Positions 35,345 through 44,681 of a stretch of DNA of 64,000 nt are shown piece after piece. How positions within the stretch are numbered: position 1 is the first letter of the stretch; each line of letters opens with the position of its first letter. This DNA comes from Phialocephala subalpina. Lineage: Eukaryota; Ascomycota; Leotiomycetes; Helotiales; Mollisiaceae. The DNA lies in assembly GCA_900073065.1 (NCBI GenBank), contig FJOG01000004.1, forward strand, positions 2,351,084 through 2,415,083, read 5' to 3'. The position numbers and the translations under genes were made by a program. Under the pieces are notes generated by a model that was given only the letters and a program-made list of their open reading frames with translations, had not been told where the DNA came from and searched no databases.

Positions 35345-36109
35345 CTATCTCAATTGCACTAATCGATCAACGTCTTGATACCAGCCCCCAGCTACACCCT
35401 TCGCTACCAGAACCTCTAAATTTAGCTGTAGCCTCTTTACAAACTTATTTGAGATTTCCCGCTTGTAAAGTCTCCTCAAAGCAGCCAAGTGTTTCTCTGC
35501 CCCCTCATAATCTAAGCAAAAAATCTCATAAGCAGCAAGGAACAAAATATCCATTGCATCTTCCTCTTCAAACATCTTCTGCTTCTGCATCCTTCTCTGT
35601 ATCCCATGCAATTCTCTTGCAGCATAAGCATAAGCTACTCCATTCCCACCATTTGGAGCCCTTTGATGATGATGTATGTATTGCATTCTTGCACTAGCCG
35701 CAGCAAGCAGGCAGTACGAGTGCATTTTATTCATCAAGCATTGTTGGATCATAGTAGTAATTTCGGATTGCTCGATGGGCGATTAGTTATAGCCCATGCA
35801 GCCGGGGCGTTTGAATGCCCAGTGTGTCCAGATGATTTCGAAGTACCAGAGGTGGGATAAGGTTGTGACGTCAAGTTCAATTGAGTATGATGAAAATGGA
35901 TCTGGGGTACCGTCGATACGATGGATCTTGAGTTCGTTCCCAAAGAGGTCGCTTTCGTCTCTGTGCGAAGGAAAGACTCGCTGTTTCTGGAGACTGGAGA
36001 AGTGACTGCAGACCTCGGGTTTCGAAGTTTCGGCTGACAGAGGGGTATCGTTACCACCGTTTTTTGACCTCGATGGCTGCAGCTGCAAGTTTTCATCGGG
36101 CCTCTTCAT
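35345..36109 (-). pseudogene. fragment of a fungal transcription-factor-like gene
   Basis: One frame from 36109 to 35345 is broken by a TAA at 35783-35785, where CAA (Gln) would fit. After it the sequence IQQCLMNKMHSYCLLAAASA, RMQYIHHHQRAPNGGNG, MDILFLAAYEIFCLDYEGAE and KHLAALRRLY has the helical pattern of the fungal transcription-factor regulatory domain. The Zn2Cys6 DNA-binding domain is not present in the frame. The N-terminal part is Ser/Lys-rich and includes LWYFEIIWTHWAFKRPG. The missing N-terminus, stop codon and abrupt C-terminus make it a relic. Confidence 0.55.
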
Positions 36110-36408
36110 GGCCTCTCTTTGGCTCCATCTCAGATGGAGAGGCGTTTGTTTGATAGGTCTCTTGGCGCGGCTCGACTTGTGTCCAGCAATGAAGGAATGA
36201 TAGCGAATCTCGCGACAAGTGTCTTTTCGCTTCTACTACTGGACAAAGAGACCGAGTCTCGGGTCTTGTTCACCCAAACGGGATTCGACTTAGCGGACAT
36301 GGTAGACCTGATTGAAACTGAGCAAAGATTCTACCATCAATAGGTCGAATCACTTCAATATCTTGTCGTTCTTCGGAGCTAAATTTAACTCCATACGATC
36401 CTATAGGT

Positions 36409-36446
36409 ATCCCCTGAACGGCCAGCTCGGCAGGGAATTTTAGCGT
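36409..36446 (+). repeat. left inverted end of piggyBac-like element
   Basis: Inverted partner of 38837-38867, with a six-base insertion AGCTCG relative to it. It supports this element boundary on the far side of the gap. Confidence 0.75.
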
Positions 36447-36474
36447 CTTGGCACCCCCTATTTCACCAGATTTG

Positions 36475-37129
36475 NNNNNNNNNNNNNNNNNNNNNNNNNN
36501 NNNNNNNNNNNNNNNNNNNNNNNNNNNNNNNNNNNNNNNNNNNNNNNNNNNNNNNNNNNNNNNNNNNNNNNNNNNNNNNNNNNNNNNNNNNNNNNNNNNN
36601 NNNNNNNNNNNNNNNNNNNNNNNNNNNNNNNNNNNNNNNNNNNNNNNNNNNNNNNNNNNNNNNNNNNNNNNNNNNNNNNNNNNNNNNNNNNNNNNNNNNN
36701 NNNNNNNNNNNNNNNNNNNNNNNNNNNNNNNNNNNNNNNNNNNNNNNNNNNNNNNNNNNNNNNNNNNNNNNNNNNNNNNNNNNNNNNNNNNNNNNNNNNN
36801 NNNNNNNNNNNNNNNNNNNNNNNNNNNNNNNNNNNNNNNNNNNNNNNNNNNNNNNNNNNNNNNNNNNNNNNNNNNNNNNNNNNNNNNNNNNNNNNNNNNN
36901 NNNNNNNNNNNNNNNNNNNNNNNNNNNNNNNNNNNNNNNNNNNNNNNNNNNNNNNNNNNNNNNNNNNNNNNNNNNNNNNNNNNNNNNNNNNNNNNNNNNN
37001 NNNNNNNNNNNNNNNNNNNNNNNNNNNNNNNNNNNNNNNNNNNNNNNNNNNNNNNNNNNNNNNNNNNNNNNNNNNNNNNNNNNNNNNNNNNNNNNNNNNN
37101 NNNNNNNNNNNNNNNNNNNNNNNNNNNNN
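36475..37129. other. assembly gap (655 N)
   Basis: A run of N lies inside the piggyBac element. It hides the end of the transposase gene. Any translation through it is meaningless. Confidence 0.99.
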
Positions 37130-38746
37130 TCTCTTCCCTCTATAAACAAGCCTATGAGACTCTATTGACACCTCAAGCGAGGGTATCTCTAGAGTATAAG
37201 TGGGGCTCTCTCTCTTCCTCTTTCTGCTAGATCTGCTTATGTCAAAACATTGAGAAATGACTGCTTCTCTAAATGCCCTATGATTTGTGAACTTCTGATT
37301 CTCTGGGACTGGAGAATAATAAGACAGCAAGTAAGAGTTGACTAAAGCTGTCTCTAGAAGCCATGTGATAAGGGAATGGTGTCTACCTCTTCTGTGAAGC
37401 TCTTGAAAACTGTACCCCGCTTTAAGTTGATTCCCTCGATCTATAGCTCCCATTTGGTGATTATATTTGTTATTAAGGACAGGGATCTTTAGTATAGCTG
37501 TGGGATTATCCCCAAAAGGTTTCCTTGCTGTCTTAGTTGAGCTTAAAGTCTCTGAGGGTCGCTTTCTCTGTTTTTCCACTAATTCAAGCTCCCCCTCAAC
37601 AATAGTCATAAACAAGACTAGTGCATTATCTTTCTATGCCACAAATTGTATTTTGCCGTCCTCTGAAGGTTCATGAAATAAAGTGCCCTATAGTATCTCA
37701 TCTTTCTTAGCATCCTTTGCCTTCTTATCACAAAAATCAGCTAAGATCCTTGATCTAAAAGTGCACGTGCTAATTACTCTATATCCCCTATCTCTCATGT
37801 ACTTTAACAGCTTGACATTAGTGAACAAGTTGTCTAAGTAAAAGATATAGCCTGTTCCGGGGAGCTTGCTAGACAATTCTGCTACTACAGCTGAAGAGTT
37901 GTTCGCTTCAAGCTCTTTAGGTTGCTTGACTTTGTAAGGTCCTAAGGGTCCTCTTTTACCCTTGTCCTTGATTTTCTCTTTGCGATGAAATACCCAAGCT
38001 AAGAAATACCCTCGTTGAGCTTCAACTTAGACTTTGTAGCCCTCATCAATAGGCTTTCTTAGAATGACAAGAGTATCAAAAGATCTCCCTTGGAAAGGGC
38101 ACATTGCTTCATTAATTGCAAGATCCCTTCCTGGCGTCCAAAGCTTTAGACTAGTGTCTATGATATGAGAGTTTAAAGGCTCTAACTATAGAATTGTTAG
38201 CATGCTGTCAAACATTAAAAGGTATATCCTCACTCTCTCAAAAACAGCGTCAAACTCTGTATCAGGGTCTGCAGTTGCAATGCGCATTTTAGCATGGATT
38301 GCTTCATATCTCTTTAAAAACATAACATCCTTTAATGGATAATCAAGTCTATTAGTTCCTTCAGACTAGTAATCCCTCTCAGAAGGCGTAGAATAGAGTC
38401 CCATGTAAATCCTAATGCCAATGTAGGCATATATCTCCTCACACGTGACTAGCTTCCAATCTCTCAGCCTAGCCTAGGGTTTTAAGTCGTCTGTGACAAG
38501 CTGTGACACTCTCTCATTAGTGTATTGGACAATAGTTATGACCATTTCAGTAGATATAAACAATCTAAAGATGCTCTATGGATCTAGAGGTTGTGCAGTA
38601 GAAGGTAGGTTGATTTTGGGGGGGAAATCAGGTAATTTCATGCCTAAGAAGGCAGAACCCGTTTTTTGCGTAGGGAGAAGGTTAGGACGTTTTGTCGCAG
38701 GGTCTGTAGGGTCAGATATCACATCTTTAGTAGCTTTTGGAGGCAT
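37130..38746 (-). pseudogene. piggyBac-type transposase, seven nonsense codons
   Basis: The ATG at 38744-38746 starts MPPKATKDVISDPTDPATKR. A single frame then runs into the gap. It contains TNERVSQLV, EIYAYIGIRIYMGLY, INEAMCPFQGRSFDT, YLDNLFTNVKLLKYM and MGAIDRGNQLKAGYSFQELH, the order of the piggyBac DDE domain. Stops lie at 38576, 38474, 38366, 38186, 38027, 37688 and 37634 (lowest coordinate of each). Six are TAG and one is TAA, and in most of them Trp (TGG) is the expected residue. This is the RIP signature on CpA of the opposite strand. The first catalytic Asp appears changed to Asn (INEA for the usual DEA-type motif). The gene is inactive. Confidence 0.8.
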
Positions 38747-38836
38747 ATTATAAGTAGAATCATGCAAAATAAGAGGTTGTTTATGAGGTTGTTTACATTC
38801 AGGATTTTGGTGTTCTGGGTGTGTGGCCCGTGCGCA

Positions 38837-38867
38837 CGCTAAAATTCCCTGCGGCCGTTGAGGGGAT
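38837..38867 (-). repeat. right inverted end of piggyBac-like element
   Basis: Matches 36409-36446 on the other strand across CCCCT-AACGGCC and GCAGGGAATTTTAGCGT. Confidence 0.75.
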
Positions 38868-39063
38868 AATAAGCTAGTCACGTGTAGCACTATGCTACAT
38901 CAGGACTAACGTGGGAACGAGCCAAAGCTGGAGGATATAACTCTTTAACTCCATGCTCTTACTTAGACAATAACAACCACCTTCCAAGCTACTAAGAATA
39001 CGAATCTTACATGCTTCTGGCCTACTACTAGTAGTGGGTATCCCTGTGATACCGACAATCCAT

Positions 39064-39238
39064 CCCTCTTTCGGTAGCAATAGATTGGATGTTGATTGGT
39101 CAATTGAGTATCCACTACAACTCCTCACGTCAGAAAGCTTGACTGCATCAAGTCTCTTCGAATCAACCCTCTTTCGGTAGTAACAGATCTGGAGTTCATT
39201 GGTCACTTGGGTAGCCACTCCACAACTTCTTACCTCAG
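39064..39238 (+). repeat. imperfect direct repeat upstream of the SDR gene
   Basis: Two ~70-bp copies, 39064-39133 and 39167-39238, both start CCCTCTTTCGGTAG and end in CAG after a C-rich stretch. They are offset by 103 bp and differ at roughly a quarter of positions. The second ends 142 bp before the SDR start codon. Confidence 0.7.
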
Positions 39239-39379
39239 GTCATAACTTTACTTGCAAAGTGATCACAGTCCCGTCTCGTGCCAGAATTTCAAGCGTTATA
39301 TAGGTGCGAGAAGATCCGGGATGTCATTCAACTTCTTCAATCATCAACCCACAATCTCAAAAGTCAAGAAAACGGAGCC

Positions 39380-40246
39380 ATGTACAACCTAAAAGATCGA
39401 AAAGTCCTAGTGACAGGTGCAAGTCGTGGCCTTGGTGCAGAAATCGCAAGAGCATTTGCTGCGGAAGGCTGTGACCTCGCCATCACCTATCTAGGATCGA
39501 AAGACAAAGCAGAGGCAGTTGCCGCTGAGATCAGGTCTTCCACTGGGAGGCAAGTAGTTATACTTCAAGCTGTGAGTACAGTAGTCGTCGATAGTGTGAA
39601 GTTGAAATTGAGATTCAGTAACTGACATCATCTCAAGGAACTATCCCTCGTCCCAGAATGCGAAAGAATCGTTGAAGAGGCAGTCAAAGGTCTTGGAGGC
39701 CTCGACATTGTTGTTCACAACGCAGTAAGTCTACCCACAAGTCCGAGAAATCGACTAAACTTGGTACAGGGAAACACAACGGTCGTACCATTCGGAGACA
39801 TCGATGCCCTCTCCGAAACAGACTGGGACTACACCTGGAACATGCTCGTCAAGTCCAACGTCTTTCTCTTCCGCGCTGCTCGACCACATTTCAAAGCAAA
39901 CCCCGACGGTGGAGTTTTCCTAATGCAATCATCCATCGCAGGACTCCTCCAGAATGGCAGCAGCATGGCTTACTCCGTATGCAGAGCTGCTGGACTGCAT
40001 CTCACTCGATGTCTGGCCGAAACACAAGGGCCGGATATTAGAGTGAATGCTATATGCCCAGGACTGGTGGACACAGAGAGAACGGCGGTGTTTACTGAGG
40101 AGCAGAGGCAAGGGTTTAAGGAGATGGCAAAGTTGAAGAGAATCACAACTCCTGAAGAGATTGCAATGACATTTGTGTTTGCTGCTAAGAATTCTGGCAT
40201 GACGGGAGAACGGATCAGAGTTGACTCTGGGATGGTTGTAGTGTAG
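39380..40246 (+). CDS. short-chain dehydrogenase/reductase (classical SDR fold)
   Basis: Three exons (39380-39571, 39638-39724, 39770-40246) give 251 residues, the normal length of a classical SDR. The NAD(P) site is TGASRGLGAEIARAF near residue 12. HNAG follows at the second splice, then the active-site Ser region MQSSIAG. The catalytic YxxxK motif reads AYSVCRAAGLHL, so the lysine is replaced by arginine (codon AGA). ICPGLVDTERT is the usual PG motif. Substrate and cofactor preference are not evident, although the R at the Rossmann loop (ASRGLG) is common in NADP users. Introns are 66 and 45 bp. The enzyme may be impaired or may use Arg in place of Lys. Otherwise it looks intact. Confidence 0.85.
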
Positions 40247-41119
40247 GCCGGCGGGGTCAGATATGAACTTATGTAGCACCTTATCACGAAAACTTTAGTT
40301 TAAATGCTGAAAACAGCAGCCTGTGTGCCTATCATCTCCTTCGGGATGTATCATTATATGCCCCGACGTGGCGAAATAATGTGGCTGGGCTGCTTAACTT
40401 TGTCCGACCTCAAGTTGACGAGTTGAATTCGCCAGTAACCAACTCACGGTCACGCAATTTCCTATTATTACGGTCTCAGATTGAGGCCGCTGGACGGGAG
40501 CTTCCGACAAAAACAACCCAGCTTCTCAGCCACTAGATGGTCATAGATAGTTTCGATTTGTGTAGCTGAAGACTGTCTCAGCCCTATCGAAGTCTCATTT
40601 GGCGAAGTTCATAGATCATATCATGATACGAAGTCTTGCTTTCTCCCTCTGGGCAGCATCTGGCTAGTGCCACAATTGAAGAGACGCGTCATGGAATATT
40701 GAATCTTGGCAAGCCAGCTTGCTGGATTCAACACGCTACAGTGAGCAGCCAATTTTCACCAATGTTTCTTGGCTTACTCGTCTTGGGAAAGTGCAATTGT
40801 GTGTCTCATTCAAGCGCAGCTGGTGGGTGTTGAAGAATAAACTCTCTCCGGATTTTTCCTTCTCTCAATCTGAACTCCCGACCTTCATCATATCCACTCC
40901 CTTTGCTCATTGTTCACTATTATTTGGGACTTCTGACGCAGCCGCTGTAGTGGAAGATTCCAAACCATGATCTAACCATTGAATGACAGCTTTCTTCGCC
41001 GATTTCTGCGTATCTATTTCCTCATTTCCTTCTTCTCCACCAGCCTCGTCGGCAGCCAGGTCTGCAAATGTGCCAACAAGCTTCGAGTGTTGAGAGGAAA
41101 CCACATCCGGGCGATAGAG
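40247..41119. other. intergenic, no supported gene
   Basis: No coding frame with an ATG and recognisable content was found between the SDR gene and the start at 41120. Confidence 0.4.
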
Positions 41120-42573
41120 ATGGCTGGATGGTTAGAGCTACCCGATATTCTGAAAGATATGTGGAGATTGCGACGCTTACCGAGTGAACGCTGGTTTGGC
41201 ATCCTCATGGGAGGTGTTAGTATCGTTGCGGTAACATCAGATCTAGCCACCTCTTCCTGGGTTAACAAGGAATGGCTCCCATCGAGGTGCGACTTCAAGG
41301 AAGGATTGATCATCCTCAGAGAGGATAGTATTTATTCCTCTCCTCTCAACGAAGCAGCGTCTCGAACAGCCAGGAATGCCCAATTAAACAGGTATGTCAC
41401 ATTACATCAACATTGCTAAGTTGAAATTTAACTCAATTCGTCTGATTTTGGCCTAGCTACAGCAATGAGGGAGAAATCGGCATATTCTACAAATCCAACA
41501 CCGATATAGACTTCCAAGCAACCGCCAAAGATATAATGGGCTGGTGGACCTGCAGTCGATCGAAGGACTCAGCGGTTATCCCAGCAGAGGACCACTTGTC
41601 AACCATAATCGGCAAGCTGATCGGAGCCGACTTTCAATACAGCCGTGCCCCCATGGGCGATCACCGCAACTGTAATACAGATGGGAACACTAAACAAGTG
41701 TTATTCTGGTCCGCTTCAGCTGTAAATGGCTCGGACGTGGAAATCAAAGCCTCTTTCGACGAGGGCTATTCATACACAGACCCAAAGATATTCAGCAACT
41801 ACCAATGCAAACTCAATGCCTCGTTTCTAGAGCACGCTCAGCTCCAGACCGTACTCGAAGGTATAAACATGACCACCGCCATGTATCAATGGATTGAGAT
41901 TCTCCCATCATTCATCTACGATGGGCCGGACACTCCAATAAGCCAGAGACCAGCATTCTATCTCGAATTAGTACTCAACGCCATGATGACGGTTCAAAGG
42001 GGGCTCCGGCAGTATCCTAAACGCTGCCCTTCCATATAAGGATCAAACATACGGTGGTATTGCACCGCAAACTGTCGTTTCTCCTTTCGTGATCCTCCTC
42101 ACTGTGGCAGTAGCACTCACGCTCACCGGGCCTCTGTCGTGGCGGGTATATCTCCCCCTTCACTTGGCAAGAACAGGTCGGTACTGGAACCATTCCTAAA
42201 CAACCTCCTGACATGGATGTTACAATCAACACGCGAGAATACATTCATGAATTCGGACAGCGAATCACGGCGATTGGCGCCTAGCAAAGAGTCAGATATG
42301 GAAGCTTGGTTGTTTGGGGCTGAGGGCAGGGATAGGGCCTGTTTGAGGGTAACGAGGAATGAAGATGTGATTCCGTTGACGAGTATGGTCTCACCTGGAA
42401 TTGGCGGGAGGGATGTCGAGACACGGAGTTTCGGGGAGACAATGGTGGAAGATTCAGAGTTGGGCGTATATCTCCATATGAGGAGGGAGTGTAGCTTCAT
42501 GTCTCGATACGTTTGCACTACAGCTGCATTTCAATGTTTCTCGAGTACAGAATCCAAAGAAAGCCTTTGCTAA
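41120..42573 (+). pseudogene. hypothetical fungal membrane protein, frame disrupted
   Basis: The first exon, 41120-41391, starts MAGWLELPDILKDMWRLRRL and has a membrane segment WFGILMGGVSIVAVTSDLA. A 65-bp intron (GTATGT...GCCTAG) leads to NEGEIGIFYKSNTDIDF and then a long extracellular-type domain with several NxS/T sites. At about 42000, in a G-run, the frame shifts to GSGSILNAALPYKDQTYGGI and a second helix PFVILLTVAVALTLTGPLSW. Before 42139 it shifts again to LEPFLNNLLTWML, DMEAWLFGAEGRDRACLRVT and VSPGIGGRDVETRSFGE, ending at 42573. The general plan (N-terminal helix, glycosylated loop, C-terminal helix, cytoplasmic tail) is that of an unnamed fungal family. Two slips suggest a pseudogene, though an unseen intron could explain one. 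Confidence 0.5.
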
Positions 42574-42649
42574 TCTTTCATCCACTCCGTGCTGTACAAT
42601 CCATTACCATACATCCATACTCTTCTCACACCTATACAAAATTCTGGGT

Positions 42650-44681
42650 TTAAACCTTAGCATCGGAAGTGACAGCAGACTTCTCATCCAGTCTGGGCTC
42701 ATGCTGCCCAACGGAGCTGCCACTGCCAGATGAATGATGAAGGTGGTAGTCATCGTTGGTGCTCAGCAGGTACTCCTCCTTATCAATGTGCCTGAACAGC
42801 CAGTAAAATACCCCAGTCGCAACAAAGCCAATGATTGCAGGAGCTCCAAGATCCCAAGTCAAAAACGGATCTTTGATCAGACCGGCGAACGCAAGACCGA
42901 GGGCGTAGGCGATACCAGTGCTGAACAGATTCAAGGCGGTGACAAGACCTCGCATATTCTTTGGTGCTCGGGAGTAAGCGAGACCATATGCGGGGACGTT
43001 GACGAATAACTCAGAGATACCGCCGATGGCGTAGGGGAGGGCCATCCACCAGACGGAGATAGGTGCGACCAAGGAGATGCCGTTTGCGTCGACGCAGGTT
43101 GAGCTGGAACCGTACTTGCCGCAGGGACCAAGCTTGTAGGCATAACTAGAAGAGAAAGTTAGTTACATGCGGAGGAGAGGGCGAAGGTGGTTGGGGGCAA
43201 ATTGTCACTTACTAGTTGAGAACTGTATAACCAACAGCACCAACAGAAGACAAGAACAGACCGAACGTGATACGAGCAACCGGGCCAAAGCGAATATGAT
43301 GTTTGCGCAAGTATGGGTACAGGCCATAGTTCAAAATAGGAGCCATGATGATAATTGACAAGGAGTTGAAGTTGCTGATAAGATCGTTTGGTTGTCCATT
43401 GGTGATCAACATCGTAGACAGAGCGTCGGCCGCAATACCAAGTCCATTATCGTTGATGTATTGAATCGGGAAGAAACAAAACATTCCAGTTGCTTGGAAA
43501 GTTCGGCGGACATCCTCAACGAATTGGTCGTTCCAAGGACTAGCTTTGCCGCTGACGGATGGCTTAGCAGCCTCCCAGAAGCCGTGTCGACCAAATTTGT
43601 GAAAGTTATTCTTCAAGCAAATGCCGAGGACTCTGAAGCAGTTGTAGAGATCGCTTCCTCCAGGTGGATACAAGACGAGCCTCTTGTGCAGGTACCATAG
43701 GACGAATGGAAGGGGGATATAGATACACATAGGCAGTGTGAAGCAGACCATCCATCCGACGTCTTTGGCAAGGTAACTGCTTGGCACGCCCAAGAAGCCA
43801 CCAACATTAATCAAGAGGTAGAACCATAAAACTACACGTTCGGTCGTGGATTCCGGGTCGATGATGACTCTTTCTCCGTCATTGAGAGTTTTGATCGTGG
43901 GTTTTGTTTCCTGGATCTGATCGAGAAGAATTGGAGACACATTGGGCTTGAACATAGCTGACACACGTTGATTAGTTACATGGAAGAATCAGGATATGGA
44001 GGATAACTTACCAGCACCAATGGCAAGAACGTAAAGTGAAATCATGTAGGGTGCAGCGGAATGGCCGTGTTGGAGTAGCGAAGGAGCACCGGAAGCAATC
44101 ATCAAGGCGTGTGCAACACCAAAGACACCAACACCGTAACAGATGAGTTTAAACCGACCGGTGTACGTATCGGCGATGTAACCGAAGATGACAGGCAGGC
44201 AGTAAACAAGCATCTTGAACGACTGGCTGACAGCAGTTGCTTTGACCGTTCCGAGACCTAGAGCACCTGCGGTCTGTTGCGTTCCTTTTGCTGGCGCTCC
44301 GTAACCATTTCCGCCCTTTGGCAGCTTGCGGTTCACGAAGTTGGAAATAACTCCAACTGAACTGTAGTATGATCCACGTTCGCAAAATTCCGCAAAACAC
44401 AAGACGTAAGCGGTGTATGGGATTTGCCCAGCCACACGACGGAGAGTGCTCAATTCCTCGTCTGTTGGTTTTCCTTCATAGTCGTGATCCATTTCTAGGA
44501 GAACGGACTTGGCCTTGGCATCTGAGTGAACCATGGGGCCATCTTGGTCAATGGCGAGATGATTATCTGCGCCAATGGTGTACTGCGCGTCGACCGTCTT
44601 TTCCGCTGGTAAATGTTAGCATTCTCGTTACGTACTGTACACTGATGTGGGAAGTAAGGAAGGGACGGTGATCGTACTCAT
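42650..44681 (-). CDS. POT/PTR2-type proton-coupled oligopeptide transporter
   Basis: Four exons (44678-44681, 44012-44605, 43213-43957, 42650-43145) give 612 residues. The first exon is only ATGA. The product starts MTEKTVDAQYTIGADNHLAI. The signature FCERGSYYSS of the first helix is followed by GAPAKGTQQTAGALGLG and the second-domain motif FYLLINVGGFLGVPSSYLAK, the usual FYxxINxG region of the POT/PTR family. About twelve hydrophobic helices follow, with WWMALPYAIGGISELFVNVP near the end and a His/Ser/Asp-rich cytoplasmic tail. It should import di/tripeptides with protons at the plasma membrane. All introns (72, 54, 67 bp) are canonical. It is convergent with the broken gene ending at 42573. 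The gene looks intact. Confidence 0.9.

Larger units (their letters stand above)
36409..38867 (-). mobile_element. piggyBac-like transposon, RIP-mutated, with assembly gap
   Basis: Inverted ends were found at 36409-36446 and 38837-38867. Read inward, the left end begins CCCCTGAACGGCC and continues GCAGGGAATTTTAGCGT. The right end begins CCCCTCAACGGCC and continues GCAGGGAATTTTAGCGT. The left copy has six extra bases between the two parts. The element is about 2.46 kb including 655 N. It encodes one minus-strand transposase of the piggyBac (DDE_Tnp_1_7) family. A TTAA target duplication is not evident: flanks read GTAT on the left and ATAA on the right. Confidence 0.8.

Noticed and set aside
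36119..36343. 74-codon plus-strand frame starting MAPSQMERRLFDRSLGAARL
   Set aside because: It faintly resembles a helical fungal domain, but it is short, isolated and beside the piggyBac end. It is not enough to call a gene.
36448..37615. Long frames of 228-385 codons across the N run
   Set aside because: They exist only because N is translated as open. The real sequence outside belongs to the piggyBac transposase.
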